Assembly (NCBI RefSeq): GCF_043633585.1
Contig: NZ_CP141832.1
Span: 434,001 to 498,000, forward strand
Direction of reading: 5' to 3'
DNA length: 64,000 nt
Source of the DNA: Lacrimispora sinapis
Lineage (GTDB): Bacteria; Bacillota; Clostridia; Lachnospirales; Lachnospiraceae
The position numbers and the translations under genes are program-made. The first letter of the stretch is position 1. Each line of letters begins with the position of its first letter. Below, in pieces: positions 38,501-43,355 of this stretch. The notes beneath the pieces were generated by a model. The model was not told where the DNA came from, did no database searches, and saw nothing but the letters and a program-made list of their open reading frames with translations.

Positions 38501-40565
38501 GGAGGGGCGGATCAAGGGAGAGGGAACCATTACCCTGACGGGAGATGGATATATAACGTTTGCCGGACTCCCTTACGGAACCAAATATGAAATAAGCCAG
38601 GAATCAGCAGACAACTATGAACTGGAAGGAGGGACTATAACCGGAGAGATACAAAAAGCGTTACAGAGCGCCGTATTTAAAAATAATCAGGATGACAAAG
38701 TGATCCGGGAGCTTTTGACAGCTGGAGGGACTTATCAGTTGACAGAAACCACGATCTACAGTGATAAAAGCAATGTTACCACCGGGATATACCGGTTTAC
38801 CATTAATAGCTCCGGCATGGTTGATAATGTAGATATGGAAGATAAGCCGGTGAATCTGAACTTTGTAAAGGTTGATAGAGACACCAATAAAATCATAAAC
38901 GGCGGGAATTACAGCCTGATTGATAAAAATAGTGGAGAAGTCCTTCATGAATTTACCGTAGAAAATAGTACACCAGTCACAATTCCTTCAGAACTTATTA
39001 CTCCAGGACAGGAATATGTATTCCGGGAAGATTTCCCACCAGAAGGTTATGCCTTTGAAAAGGAAATTCACTTTATTGCAGATGAAAATGGGATATCGGA
39101 AACAATCATTATGGAGGATAAGCAAACAGATATTAGCATTATAAAAATAGATGAAGAAACTGGTGAACCTCTCACCGGCGGACGTTTTGTAATCAGGGAA
39201 AAGGAAACCGGCAAGGTTATAAAATCCTTCTCCCAGGAAGGAAAGTCCTGCCAATTAAAAGGGATTTTGATCGCAGGGAGAACGTATGAGTTAATTGAAG
39301 AGGAAGCTCCGCCTGGCTATGCCTATACCCAAAACGTGGAGTTTACGATTCCCAGGAAAGCTGTACCCCTTAAAATAACAATGACGGATAAAATGACAGA
39401 GGTTGTCATAAAAAAACTATCATATAGCAGCTCAGAAAGTACCCCGTCACAGGCGGAAAAGCAAATGCCGGGAAATACCCTGCAAATATTAAATGAAGAT
39501 AAATCCCCAGCTAAGGCAATAAGAAATGCCTCATATGTAAACGTTGGAGATAATCTTATTTTTCAAACGTCAGATCAATTTGAACAAATCAAAGGGCAGT
39601 TGATTGCCGGAAATAAATATTGGCTGCATGAGATACAGCCTGCAAAAGGATTCTCTTATTCGGAAGACGTCCCTTTTACTGTTAATAAAAATGGCAGCAG
39701 GGATACAGTAATCATGATCAATCACCCAACACATATGATACTGTCAAAAAAGTCCATAACAGGCCAAAACGAGCTCCCCGGCAATCAGATGAGTGTTAGA
39801 AATAAAAGTGGATCTATTGTAGATGAATGGATTTCTACAGACCAGCCTCATCAGATAATTGGTGATCTAAAAGCAGGAGAAACCTATTATTTCTGTGAGG
39901 AAAAGCCCAAAAGCGGATACGCATATTCAGAACCTGTTACATTTACTGTAAAACGTAATAATAGTATTACCATGGCAGAAATGAGAAACGACACAACAAG
40001 AATAAAAATTTCTAAAATTGATGGAAAGGGGAAAATGCTGGAAGGAGCAGTTTTGCGCATTCTGGACGAAGCGGGGAATGTAATAGTAAAAGACTTTATA
40101 ACCGGTATGGAAGCGGTCAATATAAATGGAGTCCTGGATGCTGGCAGGAAGTACATTCTTAATGAGGTAAAAGCACCAGAGGGATATCTTTCCGCTCCTG
40201 ATGTAGAATTTATCGTTCCCAAAGAGGCAAAACAGCTGGATGTTTTTATGACGGACTTAAAGGTTCCCGGAACCAAAGGAAATGATCCTGAACCAGTGCC
40301 ACCCCCACCCCCTGAACCTGATCAGCCTGAAAATAAGGTTAAAGTAGGAAAAATTACAGCAACATACGTTAAAGATCCTTTTAATCCTGCATGGCTGGAA
40401 TTAATTTACGGAAAAGTAAAAGGAAAGCGGGGGGAGAAAACAGGAGATAATACTCCGGTTGTATTCTGGATCTTCGGAATATTGATTTGCCTTTCCGGGG
40501 CATTTATTACATTGAAAAGTGGAAAGCACAGAACAAATAAAACGGATAGTGACCTTAGTAAATGA
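26565..40565 (+). CDS. Giant Cna-B/SpaA-type cell-wall-anchored adhesin, 4666 aa (copy B)
   Basis: Protein identical to the product of 7403-21403. The start is ATG 26565 with AAGAGG upstream, again just downstream of an IS200 right end. It contains the signal peptide, the thioester-like Cys/Gln pair, the Glu/Thr stalk, the Cna-B/SpaA array, the DUF11-like domain and the KTGDNTP sorting signal. Absolute identity over 14 kb means the duplication is either very recent or an assembly effect; repeat-rich surface genes normally diverge or change length quickly. Confidence 0.9.
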   Translation: MKNILQRLEIKRKTAGLMALILTTMAFLPYIPENIVSFADYAQIIEPAAWVSWDSSVYGAEASSRGYTPTGLMYETKWINLKDNAGYVFPAGAKQYLVENKQNSNGAFSEFDKTFLYCVQGHTENAMIYLGSQAFLDNYWTADKRPPLFPKKIGDEKREKFNFLMNVYATHMGSNDSIEACNDANAGTSQYIIASIINWIAADECGFTGDWEHDISAFRESDNYKAVLMQLNPNAVGDRSIYNQLSNTQVAPEYAARGCKNWAEWTFGNVWDAATITKDFEEDSGETVYFAKMDHPTDAYTITIPYPNDVVKGYYQRLSAKDLFGDWTYSGPTDAGLVFTSLSGDVPDNGQGIGTLYWANQSQVGATLAKDIGSAQLATFKFYTRNPNSKDGSYAFDISQTYFAAKMDKDLEVHVRIGSGGSGKVQRFKHTEGFGASYNVGILKFDSETGKPLAGSHWDILEKFDDSQLDSTDLDLESPGDYSSNTGSLTGASWEEDEGSDEDRISTNYSGDMGLNDSESNLYNQANSSSSQFERWTDPENDPCNADEHITDENGELHYVDSQGNIHRKVAHSDARSYTYEKGYCSGHPAPVVEYEEVPEPEYDEETGEQTNEDEIEAVEEYNQQLHDSAWAEWLAGVEECERLVEEGGFFHAIDPTGKTQKEALEKDRDQFYKDFISLTYEYSAKETTPAPGYSLHGSHPDDIPLEWRTVSSSEFKSYQSSGMDHTGSSEDGPDMEADSISSGTPLEQQSTPISKQQFLMGFGALDQVTPNDQKEVIISSDRSEEEIPVEHDTEAPSEANTETQSETGAETQPEIEEETQKETEAETQPETEEETQKETEAETQSETKGEVPAETETESETLEEPKTEIPPETVSENLPEAISETQVMELPEPVKKQKATPSQVEVVNGGISFTGFFEGVKNSVQFLANKTKALFRLSDDDDGDRGGSSSLSSLPESTETSRINPLESSIKDWTFIAYDHRTKGEIHFNKKDMDLKAGESDSFNAYGDSQGDGTLEGAVYGLFAATDIFHPDGHSGILFKKDNLVSIATTDRNGDGSFLAITQAPGYTFNYQNGTIVKTSDGWANSAPTNLYTAMGKAIGKESDMERFSGHTERGSSISLTDSRNETSTGYEKLSSNQGKDGTGESNHSYPIKNNEALNGNCWIGQPLIVNADGTQYYIKELTRSEGYELSVYGKDAAVSNKEAFEAGGNPSAEGTVSAGSIGIDRVKHVNTFTVKSNGTINGYRIYAQNIPEGATFYITRSEVVEDPKGTHTEYVTREETALAEEAGARVIINGSSVEAKAGDTVTLPNGESAVVSQVSDPEYDYTSVRPDNALRYTIPTFEDKKNTEDLMEDANEALKIASFKEPDEGAPWILIPLEGETFEEQAKSLYEGMEEAGLSVFNCLRVQDVTDGKAVIRYSYRVGNSVSSGVYDEVNKLTYIKKSLDYKINGTEVSGYIYVPYTLDQLADYKENGNGFLTFAKVRAGELSKKQAVFPEDLSAITIKESPEHTYWVYGQGEPLRNNDGSIKKIMVEEEVQVAPGYELKDVDTPVAAIYDGKGYTINAGGEEGNASTDYKIKYEDTFVEGSNITPEEYTGYYGNISVSPNMSGAGTFIETVTLRYGWNQIYSDGGTRNNNISVEERPILQKIKITKDISVKEDGTYENNTYANTDIEDHYTENGGGTGNNAKYLKNFRFKAYLKSNLERLYRAEDGTILWQDRNGNPVDIKAYRNTFPEKVQKVYTNVDHQTNPLIKDSNKAAIANKELYGFSNGLINAEQNNGYTAVLEKTIQTIKDEEGKEISVSRYNYEKFFDAIKVANEDRWDRTDNDSTSFKPFAWIKKLLFGTGGGETQYPAIHNNPDMKNSINTSEEAENNSQRSDHVRQFAITWYLDDEVAKLVKKNPAGETEGIAGSETYSDEIYDKALSEAIKKAENYLKPFFSYDLDEIYSIAWDSEAEGGKDKDTTTLSADQEDAEARYCYGVSEYLPYGTYVAVEQQPFNKDLGDLFNKHYKTDAPKEIELPSVYEEGKSGSDKTPEELAIYYRYNEMDTVSQLSSKYHIRFNEEWPGESAEDKRTYVIRAHSRLGDYEIFPYGLDLQAISGSAAGDPSGKGHFTITQEKNDPGKDYYNTMVDPVENGGNSNSHYQGDDGNAGKEAPNGTTYETDGVEKIYHYGSISEDKQIYDQVAFPGEKGEVHKDHVTAMEGMQTAYDGKYASMLVPWTVTEPADELTDTKQNENGTSSYKGYGYRKFTNTFYTSRLRIEKLDSETGENILHDGALFALYAASREDGETTDGLVKFYETDTRINGSKEFLTAMGAKKISKIGATWTGIVPAGTPICEETKQVILADQEGRRTGQFEAFATTRDGLQAKEEDETSTENQDQNTGYLVTPQPLGAGSYVLCEIKPPAGYVRTKPVAIEVYSDKTTYYLDGNRDKRVAAAIYENQGENETLKEDTARIYVANTPIRLEVSKIKDSNQTVTYKTDTRLEGTELELKKKYGMENLEFAYKNGTYLGYAWYKGTIETLQSRKDAGEDVELVYIDGVFAGYGLISRPLDTADDQNRYVAGAKMTLYDAIEIKENGDSGDYGYDGVEVTRDRNNNVQSIKVKKGYAGNTVEFIKKDDPEESLAGGTGEGTWTYQTIDRGDTDILFYSLANLTVMETGTDGTVYGYDRNGTKVQAKNKESLFLLKAGKPVFELAGGDLTTVRYIKADKRLELPLGATLYHLDGEGNRDAYVDPTTGMAYSKEGDKFLVWPVKLSKNKTGAIIAREKIKTYRIASINADTDQEYTTGTYQGKTFIKSMNPVLNGHGLPEYYQKSNKTYKKGDPIYDIDGDYVRYRYDDLLDAFNKAAYRINDKAGKDAIGNEEDTTDDPKLYHRQGEARIIENSWTTGDKYTNDDLRFEVTVGQADMLKRVIPGTYIMEEVKAPSGYRKGFPQGITVEETKKVQTTGMEDPKIKVEITKTDAASQYRIPIISDYQNGLIVTEPKGSYSYNLINGAHLALYKAKRVSTTDIHTYPKGYYLVKEENKPAEWTVESTKNNAPVRIVADWITDGKAKYFEGIPAGDYILEESEAATGYVRTSMEITVKAAGDVQTINVTNDHTKLEVYKYFLDNKGVKTLLPNDHAAGLAIYEAKTDQDGNILMEGGKPQYDESKKVDQWTTDDLSQYTELTEKSKKLVDRMKGFLGITDNKSSFLTDFEAAYREKGEDLTYLTWYTKAGKRSAERTESKPTGKGESITQTWTTDTGAVIRITIYRNVTNGALDPNGKLPLNFEYQFNYQENEGIKTYDTLQGMHRLDYLPLNAEKDGKKIGAYVLVEEKVPEGFEPANPKAIVIHETGAIQRVSLQNEEKFINVLKVVTDGTNQYAAEGAELALYRADEAGNLVKDEAHLIETWISGTDGRYTKEDQFNDKIIEGFKVGDLKPHRISKVAYGTYFIVEVTPPPYMQKADPVKIEVGAEKIPVYRITNIPTVGALEIHKKASDTNEGLENARFKVTNTDTGTVWYMTTGTEGNAVLKELPVGEVQTDGTITPYTYVIEEISPPDFYQIYEGKKKFQFDGKGNEKEILYSCEIENKPTQIFFKKTNFDTGMAIEGAKIAVYEAIAIDGEYQKNGGAIATVLSGEDGFTLKKKLKASQVYIMEELKAPAGYAVSKPVIFTVNKAGTGIQNVSNNFHVLKLASENGAIEALTVTGRVPVKVYTILKDLDTGYELPALIGTGENQTVTAMDGITEGHLYEITEYTRYSDGRSEKSFKETRRIYFDENGTYTLPSRTYLGTRENLTDGEGNVLASWAVNEENHEYTILNPVVKEIPIAKVTSSIGADYEAVKAGSVIKYSITYTNTYDHPADIRIKAILTDGLEYLRSTDYGTEQNGIITWNLRDVAAHESGTVEVVATINGETGTQAKAWFETKVNAVSKRTALANPIVPDGSITIVNKLTGTGIPGSTGHSESQTDSFKYHVKLTDQNGVVLTGYQAFGGSVEGRIKGEGTITLTGDGYITFAGLPYGTKYEISQESADNYELEGGTITGEIQKALQSAVFKNNQDDKVIRELLTAGGTYQLTETTIYSDKSNVTTGIYRFTINSSGMVDNVDMEDKPVNLNFVKVDRDTNKIINGGNYSLIDKNSGEVLHEFTVENSTPVTIPSELITPGQEYVFREDFPPEGYAFEKEIHFIADENGISETIIMEDKQTDISIIKIDEETGEPLTGGRFVIREKETGKVIKSFSQEGKSCQLKGILIAGRTYELIEEEAPPGYAYTQNVEFTIPRKAVPLKITMTDKMTEVVIKKLSYSSSESTPSQAEKQMPGNTLQILNEDKSPAKAIRNASYVNVGDNLIFQTSDQFEQIKGQLIAGNKYWLHEIQPAKGFSYSEDVPFTVNKNGSRDTVIMINHPTHMILSKKSITGQNELPGNQMSVRNKSGSIVDEWISTDQPHQIIGDLKAGETYYFCEEKPKSGYAYSEPVTFTVKRNNSITMAEMRNDTTRIKISKIDGKGKMLEGAVLRILDEAGNVIVKDFITGMEAVNINGVLDAGRKYILNEVKAPEGYLSAPDVEFIVPKEAKQLDVFMTDLKVPGTKGNDPEPVPPPPPEPDQPENKVKVGKITATYVKDPFNPAWLELIYGKVKGKRGEKTGDNTPVVFWIFGILICLSGAFITLKSGKHRTNKTDSDLSK
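28998..29093 (+). repeat. Two 48-bp direct repeats in the Glu/Thr stalk (unit B)
   Basis: Same tandem pair as 9836-9931 (28998-29045 and 29046-29093). The copy number is unchanged between units. Confidence 0.85.
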
Positions 40566-41371
40566 AGCTAAATCATATATTATCTAAAAGTAGTACCATT
40601 CAAAACAAATCCAAACAGATTGGAAATTTAAAAAAGATATTTTTAATCCTGGTATGGTTGTCAGGAGCACTCATGTTTGGCACAAAATTCATAGATCGTT
40701 ACAGAACATACCAGGCAGCAGACCAGGAATATAAAGCATTAAATCAAAATATTTGGAACAATAAAAATAAATCTGATTCTCCCCCGCCAGCCTTTCAGCC
40801 GTCAACTCCCAGGCGGTCCCTTCACCTTCAACTAAAGAAAATCAATCCAGACTACTTATTCTGGCTGGCCATCCCAGGAACATCAATTAATTATCCCGTA
40901 GTAAGAAGCCCCCGCCCCGGTTACTATTTAAACCACACCTTTGGGGGAACTGAAAATCCCAGCGGCTGTCTGTTTATTCAAGAGGATACTCCCGCCCCAG
41001 GCAATGGGAATACAGTGATTTTTGGTCACAATATGAAAGACGGAACTATGTTTTCAGATTTAAAAAAGTATAAGGATGAAGAATATTATAAAAATCATGC
41101 CATCTTTTATGTGTATGATAAGGAAAGCTGGCATAAAGCTGAAATATTTTCAATTCAAATCAGACACGAGAGTGATTTGGATTGCTATGAAACGGAGTTT
41201 CATAATCAAAGCGAAAAGCAGCAATTTATTTACCGCATGGAGGAGTCATCCATACACCCTGCTGTATTTACGCCTTCTGTAGAAGACCCATTCATTTCCC
41301 TTTCTTCTTGTTATGGAAAGACCGGGAGAATCATTGTACAGGCATCTATCCTGTGTTATACTGAGGATTAG
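40562..41371 (+). CDS. srtB: Class B sortase, 269 aa (copy B)
   Basis: Identical to 21400-22209, with His156, Cys250 and Arg256 present. It overlaps the stop of the second adhesin copy and is followed after 44 bp by the intact oxidoreductase gene. Confidence 0.93.
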   Translation: MKLNHILSKSSTIQNKSKQIGNLKKIFLILVWLSGALMFGTKFIDRYRTYQAADQEYKALNQNIWNNKNKSDSPPPAFQPSTPRRSLHLQLKKINPDYLFWLAIPGTSINYPVVRSPRPGYYLNHTFGGTENPSGCLFIQEDTPAPGNGNTVIFGHNMKDGTMFSDLKKYKDEEYYKNHAIFYVYDKESWHKAEIFSIQIRHESDLDCYETEFHNQSEKQQFIYRMEESSIHPAVFTPSVEDPFISLSSCYGKTGRIIVQASILCYTED

Positions 41372-41415
41372 CAGTATTTGTGAAAAATAAAAAAATCAAA
41401 CAGGAGGTCTAACCT

Positions 41416-42396
41416 ATGGAAACAATAAAAATCGGTATTTTAGGAGCAGGAAGAATTGCAGCAGTGCTGGCGGATACAATGGTTCAAATGCCAAAAGTGC
41501 AGCTCGTGGGAGTTGCTTCCAGAAGTCTTTACAAAGCCCAGGAATTTGCTTCACGTTTCTCCATCAAAAAGGCTTATGGGTCCTATGAAGAACTGGCAAA
41601 GGATCCGGAGATTCAATTGATTTACATCGCGACCCCTCACTCGGAACATTGCAGGAATGCAAAGCTGTGTCTGGAAAATGGGAAGCACGTGCTTTGTGAA
41701 AAATCATTTGCAGCCAACGCCTCACAGGCAGAAGAGATGATTGCTCTGGCCAAAGAAAAAAATCTTTTAATTACGGAAGCCATGTGGGTAAGATATATGC
41801 CAATGGCCGAGACCATAAGAAAGGTGATAGCTTCCGGCATTATAGGGGAACCGATGACTCTTACTGCCAATCTCTGTTATCTGGTTTCAGATAAGCCTCG
41901 TCTCATTGAACCGGAACTTGCAGGCGGTGCACTGCTTGATGTTGGTGTGTATACTTTAAACTTTGCTTCGCTTATATTTGGAGATGATATTACAGATATT
42001 AAGTCCAGTGTGGTTAAGACCGAAACCGGAGTGGATGCACAAAACAGCATTACCCTTACCTACCAGGGAGGTAAGATGGCCATTCTTAACAGTTCGTTAC
42101 GGGTTATTTCTGACAGGCAGGGAATTATATACGGCACCAAGGGATATATGGTGATTGAGAATATCAACAACTTTGAATCCATAAAGGTTTACGACACGGA
42201 ACGGAACGTGGTTGAGACATACGAAAGGCCAAAGCAGATCTCTGGTTATGAATATCAGATAGAAGCCAGTGCCGATGCCATTGAAAAGGGACTGACAGAA
42301 TGTCCTCAGATGCCTCACAAGATTACATTGAATATTATGAACGTAATGGATGAGCTAAGGCGGCAGTGGGGAATCCGTTATCCGTTTGAGGGGTAA
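41416..42396 (+). CDS. Gfo/Idh/MocA-family NAD(P)-dependent oxidoreductase, 326 aa
   Basis: A Rossmann-fold dehydrogenase. The nucleotide-binding motif GILGAGRIAAVLADTM is at residues ~6-21. The EKSFAANASQAEEMIALA segment contains the EK(P/S) element with the family's catalytic lysine, and the C-terminal alpha/beta domain (LAGGALLDVGVYTLNFASLIFG) follows from ~165. The substrate is probably a sugar, polyol or cyclitol; its best sequence resemblance is to the dihydrodiol-dehydrogenase branch of the family, and I cannot name the substrate. AGGAGG precedes the ATG. It is probably the first backbone gene beyond the accessory cassette, though only 44 bp separate it from the sortase. The copy at 22254 is frameshifted. 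Confidence 0.9.
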   Translation: METIKIGILGAGRIAAVLADTMVQMPKVQLVGVASRSLYKAQEFASRFSIKKAYGSYEELAKDPEIQLIYIATPHSEHCRNAKLCLENGKHVLCEKSFAANASQAEEMIALAKEKNLLITEAMWVRYMPMAETIRKVIASGIIGEPMTLTANLCYLVSDKPRLIEPELAGGALLDVGVYTLNFASLIFGDDITDIKSSVVKTETGVDAQNSITLTYQGGKMAILNSSLRVISDRQGIIYGTKGYMVIENINNFESIKVYDTERNVVETYERPKQISGYEYQIEASADAIEKGLTECPQMPHKITLNIMNVMDELRRQWGIRYPFEG

Positions 42397-42446
42397 AAAA
42401 GAGCTTTAATTATCAATCCCGCGTATTGGTTTAACGAAATAGCAAG

Positions 42447-42540
42447 GGCTGTTAAAATAAGAATTTTGCCGGAAATACCATGGTAAATGGATTTGCATTT
42501 TATCTGCAATATCTGGAAAAAATCTATAATTTTAACAGCC
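42447..42540. repeat. 12-bp perfect inverted repeat near the right edge of the unit
   Basis: GGCTGTTAAAAT (42447-42458) and ATTTTAACAGCC (42529-42540) are exact reverse complements across 70 nt, followed by a T-rich run (GTTTTAAAAAGTTTTTTG). It could terminate the oxidoreductase transcript. The unit-A counterpart (23288-23382) keeps both arms although the sequence between and after them carries the indels. Confidence 0.6.
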
Positions 42541-42595
42541 GTTTTAAAAAGTTTTTTGTACCGTGAAAATTTTTACTTCATATTATAAATTGATA

Positions 42596-43132
42596 CTAAC
42601 GTTCTTCGTTCATGCGCCCTTTAGAATCCACATAAGAGCCATCGATCATACGGTTTGTGGCCATAAGTCCGAGTACTCCGTCCTGGTTTTGGTTAAAATA
42701 GTACCAGGAACCATCAATTTTATGCCAGCCGGTGGCCAGAATTCCGATATGATTGGTGTAAAACCAGCCACCATAATCGGGATCATAAATCCATCCGGTT
42801 ACCATCGCGCCTTCCTGAGACCCTTTTTCCCGATTAAAATAATACCAGTGGCTGTTTATATGGTTCCAGCCGGTGGCCATATATCCATTGTCCATAAAAT
42901 AATAGGATTTTCCCTGATATTCTCCCCAGGTTCCGGCAGGAGAGCTTAAATTCCATTGATTTACAAAACGCCAGCCTGCTTCATCCTTTGTCCAATAACC
43001 GGATAAATATACGGATTCCTCCTTTGTATGTGCGAAACTGACGGTGTGACTGGAGCCTGACGATAGGAACAGGAAGAAGAAAGTCAGTGCAAGCAGGGAG
43101 CGCATCAGAAAACGGCGGTGGAAAATATTCAC
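42596..43132 (-). CDS. Secreted cell-wall-binding-repeat protein, 178 aa
   Basis: An exported protein built almost entirely of choline-binding-like repeats: GYMATGWNHINSHWYYFN, AMVTGWIYDPDYGGWFYTN, GILATGWHKIDGSWYYFN. An N-terminal signal region (FLMRSLLALTFFFLFLSSGS) precedes them. I prefer the GTG at 43132 because AAGGAGGTGA ends 8 nt before it; a GTG at 43144 is in frame but overlaps that ribosome site. With so little besides repeats, it may be a wall-binding module, possibly with an autolysin-like or inhibitor role; no catalytic domain is present. It has its own promoter (43178-43206), divergent from clpB. Confidence 0.85.
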   Translation of the reverse strand: MNIFHRRFLMRSLLALTFFFLFLSSGSSHTVSFAHTKEESVYLSGYWTKDEAGWRFVNQWNLSSPAGTWGEYQGKSYYFMDNGYMATGWNHINSHWYYFNREKGSQEGAMVTGWIYDPDYGGWFYTNHIGILATGWHKIDGSWYYFNQNQDGVLGLMATNRMIDGSYVDSKGRMNEER

Positions 43133-43177
43133 AAAAACGGTCACCTCCTTAAATTAGTCCGTAGAATTTCTGATTCG

Positions 43178-43206
43178 ATTATAAGTGATGGATTCATAAA
43201 ATACAA
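43178..43206 (-). promoter_or_regulatory. Promoter of the cell-wall-repeat gene
   Basis: On the minus strand: -35 TTGTAT (43206-43201), 17-bp spacer, -10 TATAAT (43183-43178), about 45 bp before the GTG start. Confidence 0.65.
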
Positions 43207-43267
43207 TGCAGGAACGGGAACTGTAAGATTTTCGACGGAATTCTGTTTAAAATTTATTATAATTTTC

Positions 43268-43296
43268 TTGACACCTATCAAATGGTTTGTTATATT
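43268..43296 (+). promoter_or_regulatory. clpB promoter
   Basis: Consensus TTGACA (43268-43273), 17-bp spacer, TATATT (43291-43296), 60 bp upstream of the clpB ATG. I find neither a CIRCE element nor paired CtsR heptads here, so the usual Firmicutes heat-shock operators are not obvious. Confidence 0.7.
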
Positions 43297-43355
43297 ACAT
43301 ATAGAACAATAGAAAGAAATGTTTCTATATAGCCGGATAAAAGGAGGAAGCTATT

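Larger units (their letters stand above)
23424..42580. repeat. 19,157-bp direct repeat, unit B
   Basis: The second, head-to-tail copy of 4262-23423 begins at the novel joint, where sequence downstream of the oxidoreductase (...TTTTTACTTCA) runs directly into codon 43 of fic. On the right, the same ...TTTTTACTTCA continues into unique chromosome at 42581. Unit B keeps the intact oxidoreductase frame, so I take it as the better-quality version of the shared sequence. Confidence 0.97.

Noticed and set aside
42563..42949. 128-codon plus-strand frame opposite the cell-wall-repeat gene
   Set aside because: It is a shadow of the minus-strand choline-binding-like repeats; the minus frame has signal peptide, ribosome site and promoter.
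43133..43144. GTG at 43144 as start of the cell-wall-repeat protein
   Set aside because: It overlaps the AAGGAGGTGA ribosome site; the GTG at 43132 is optimally spaced from it.
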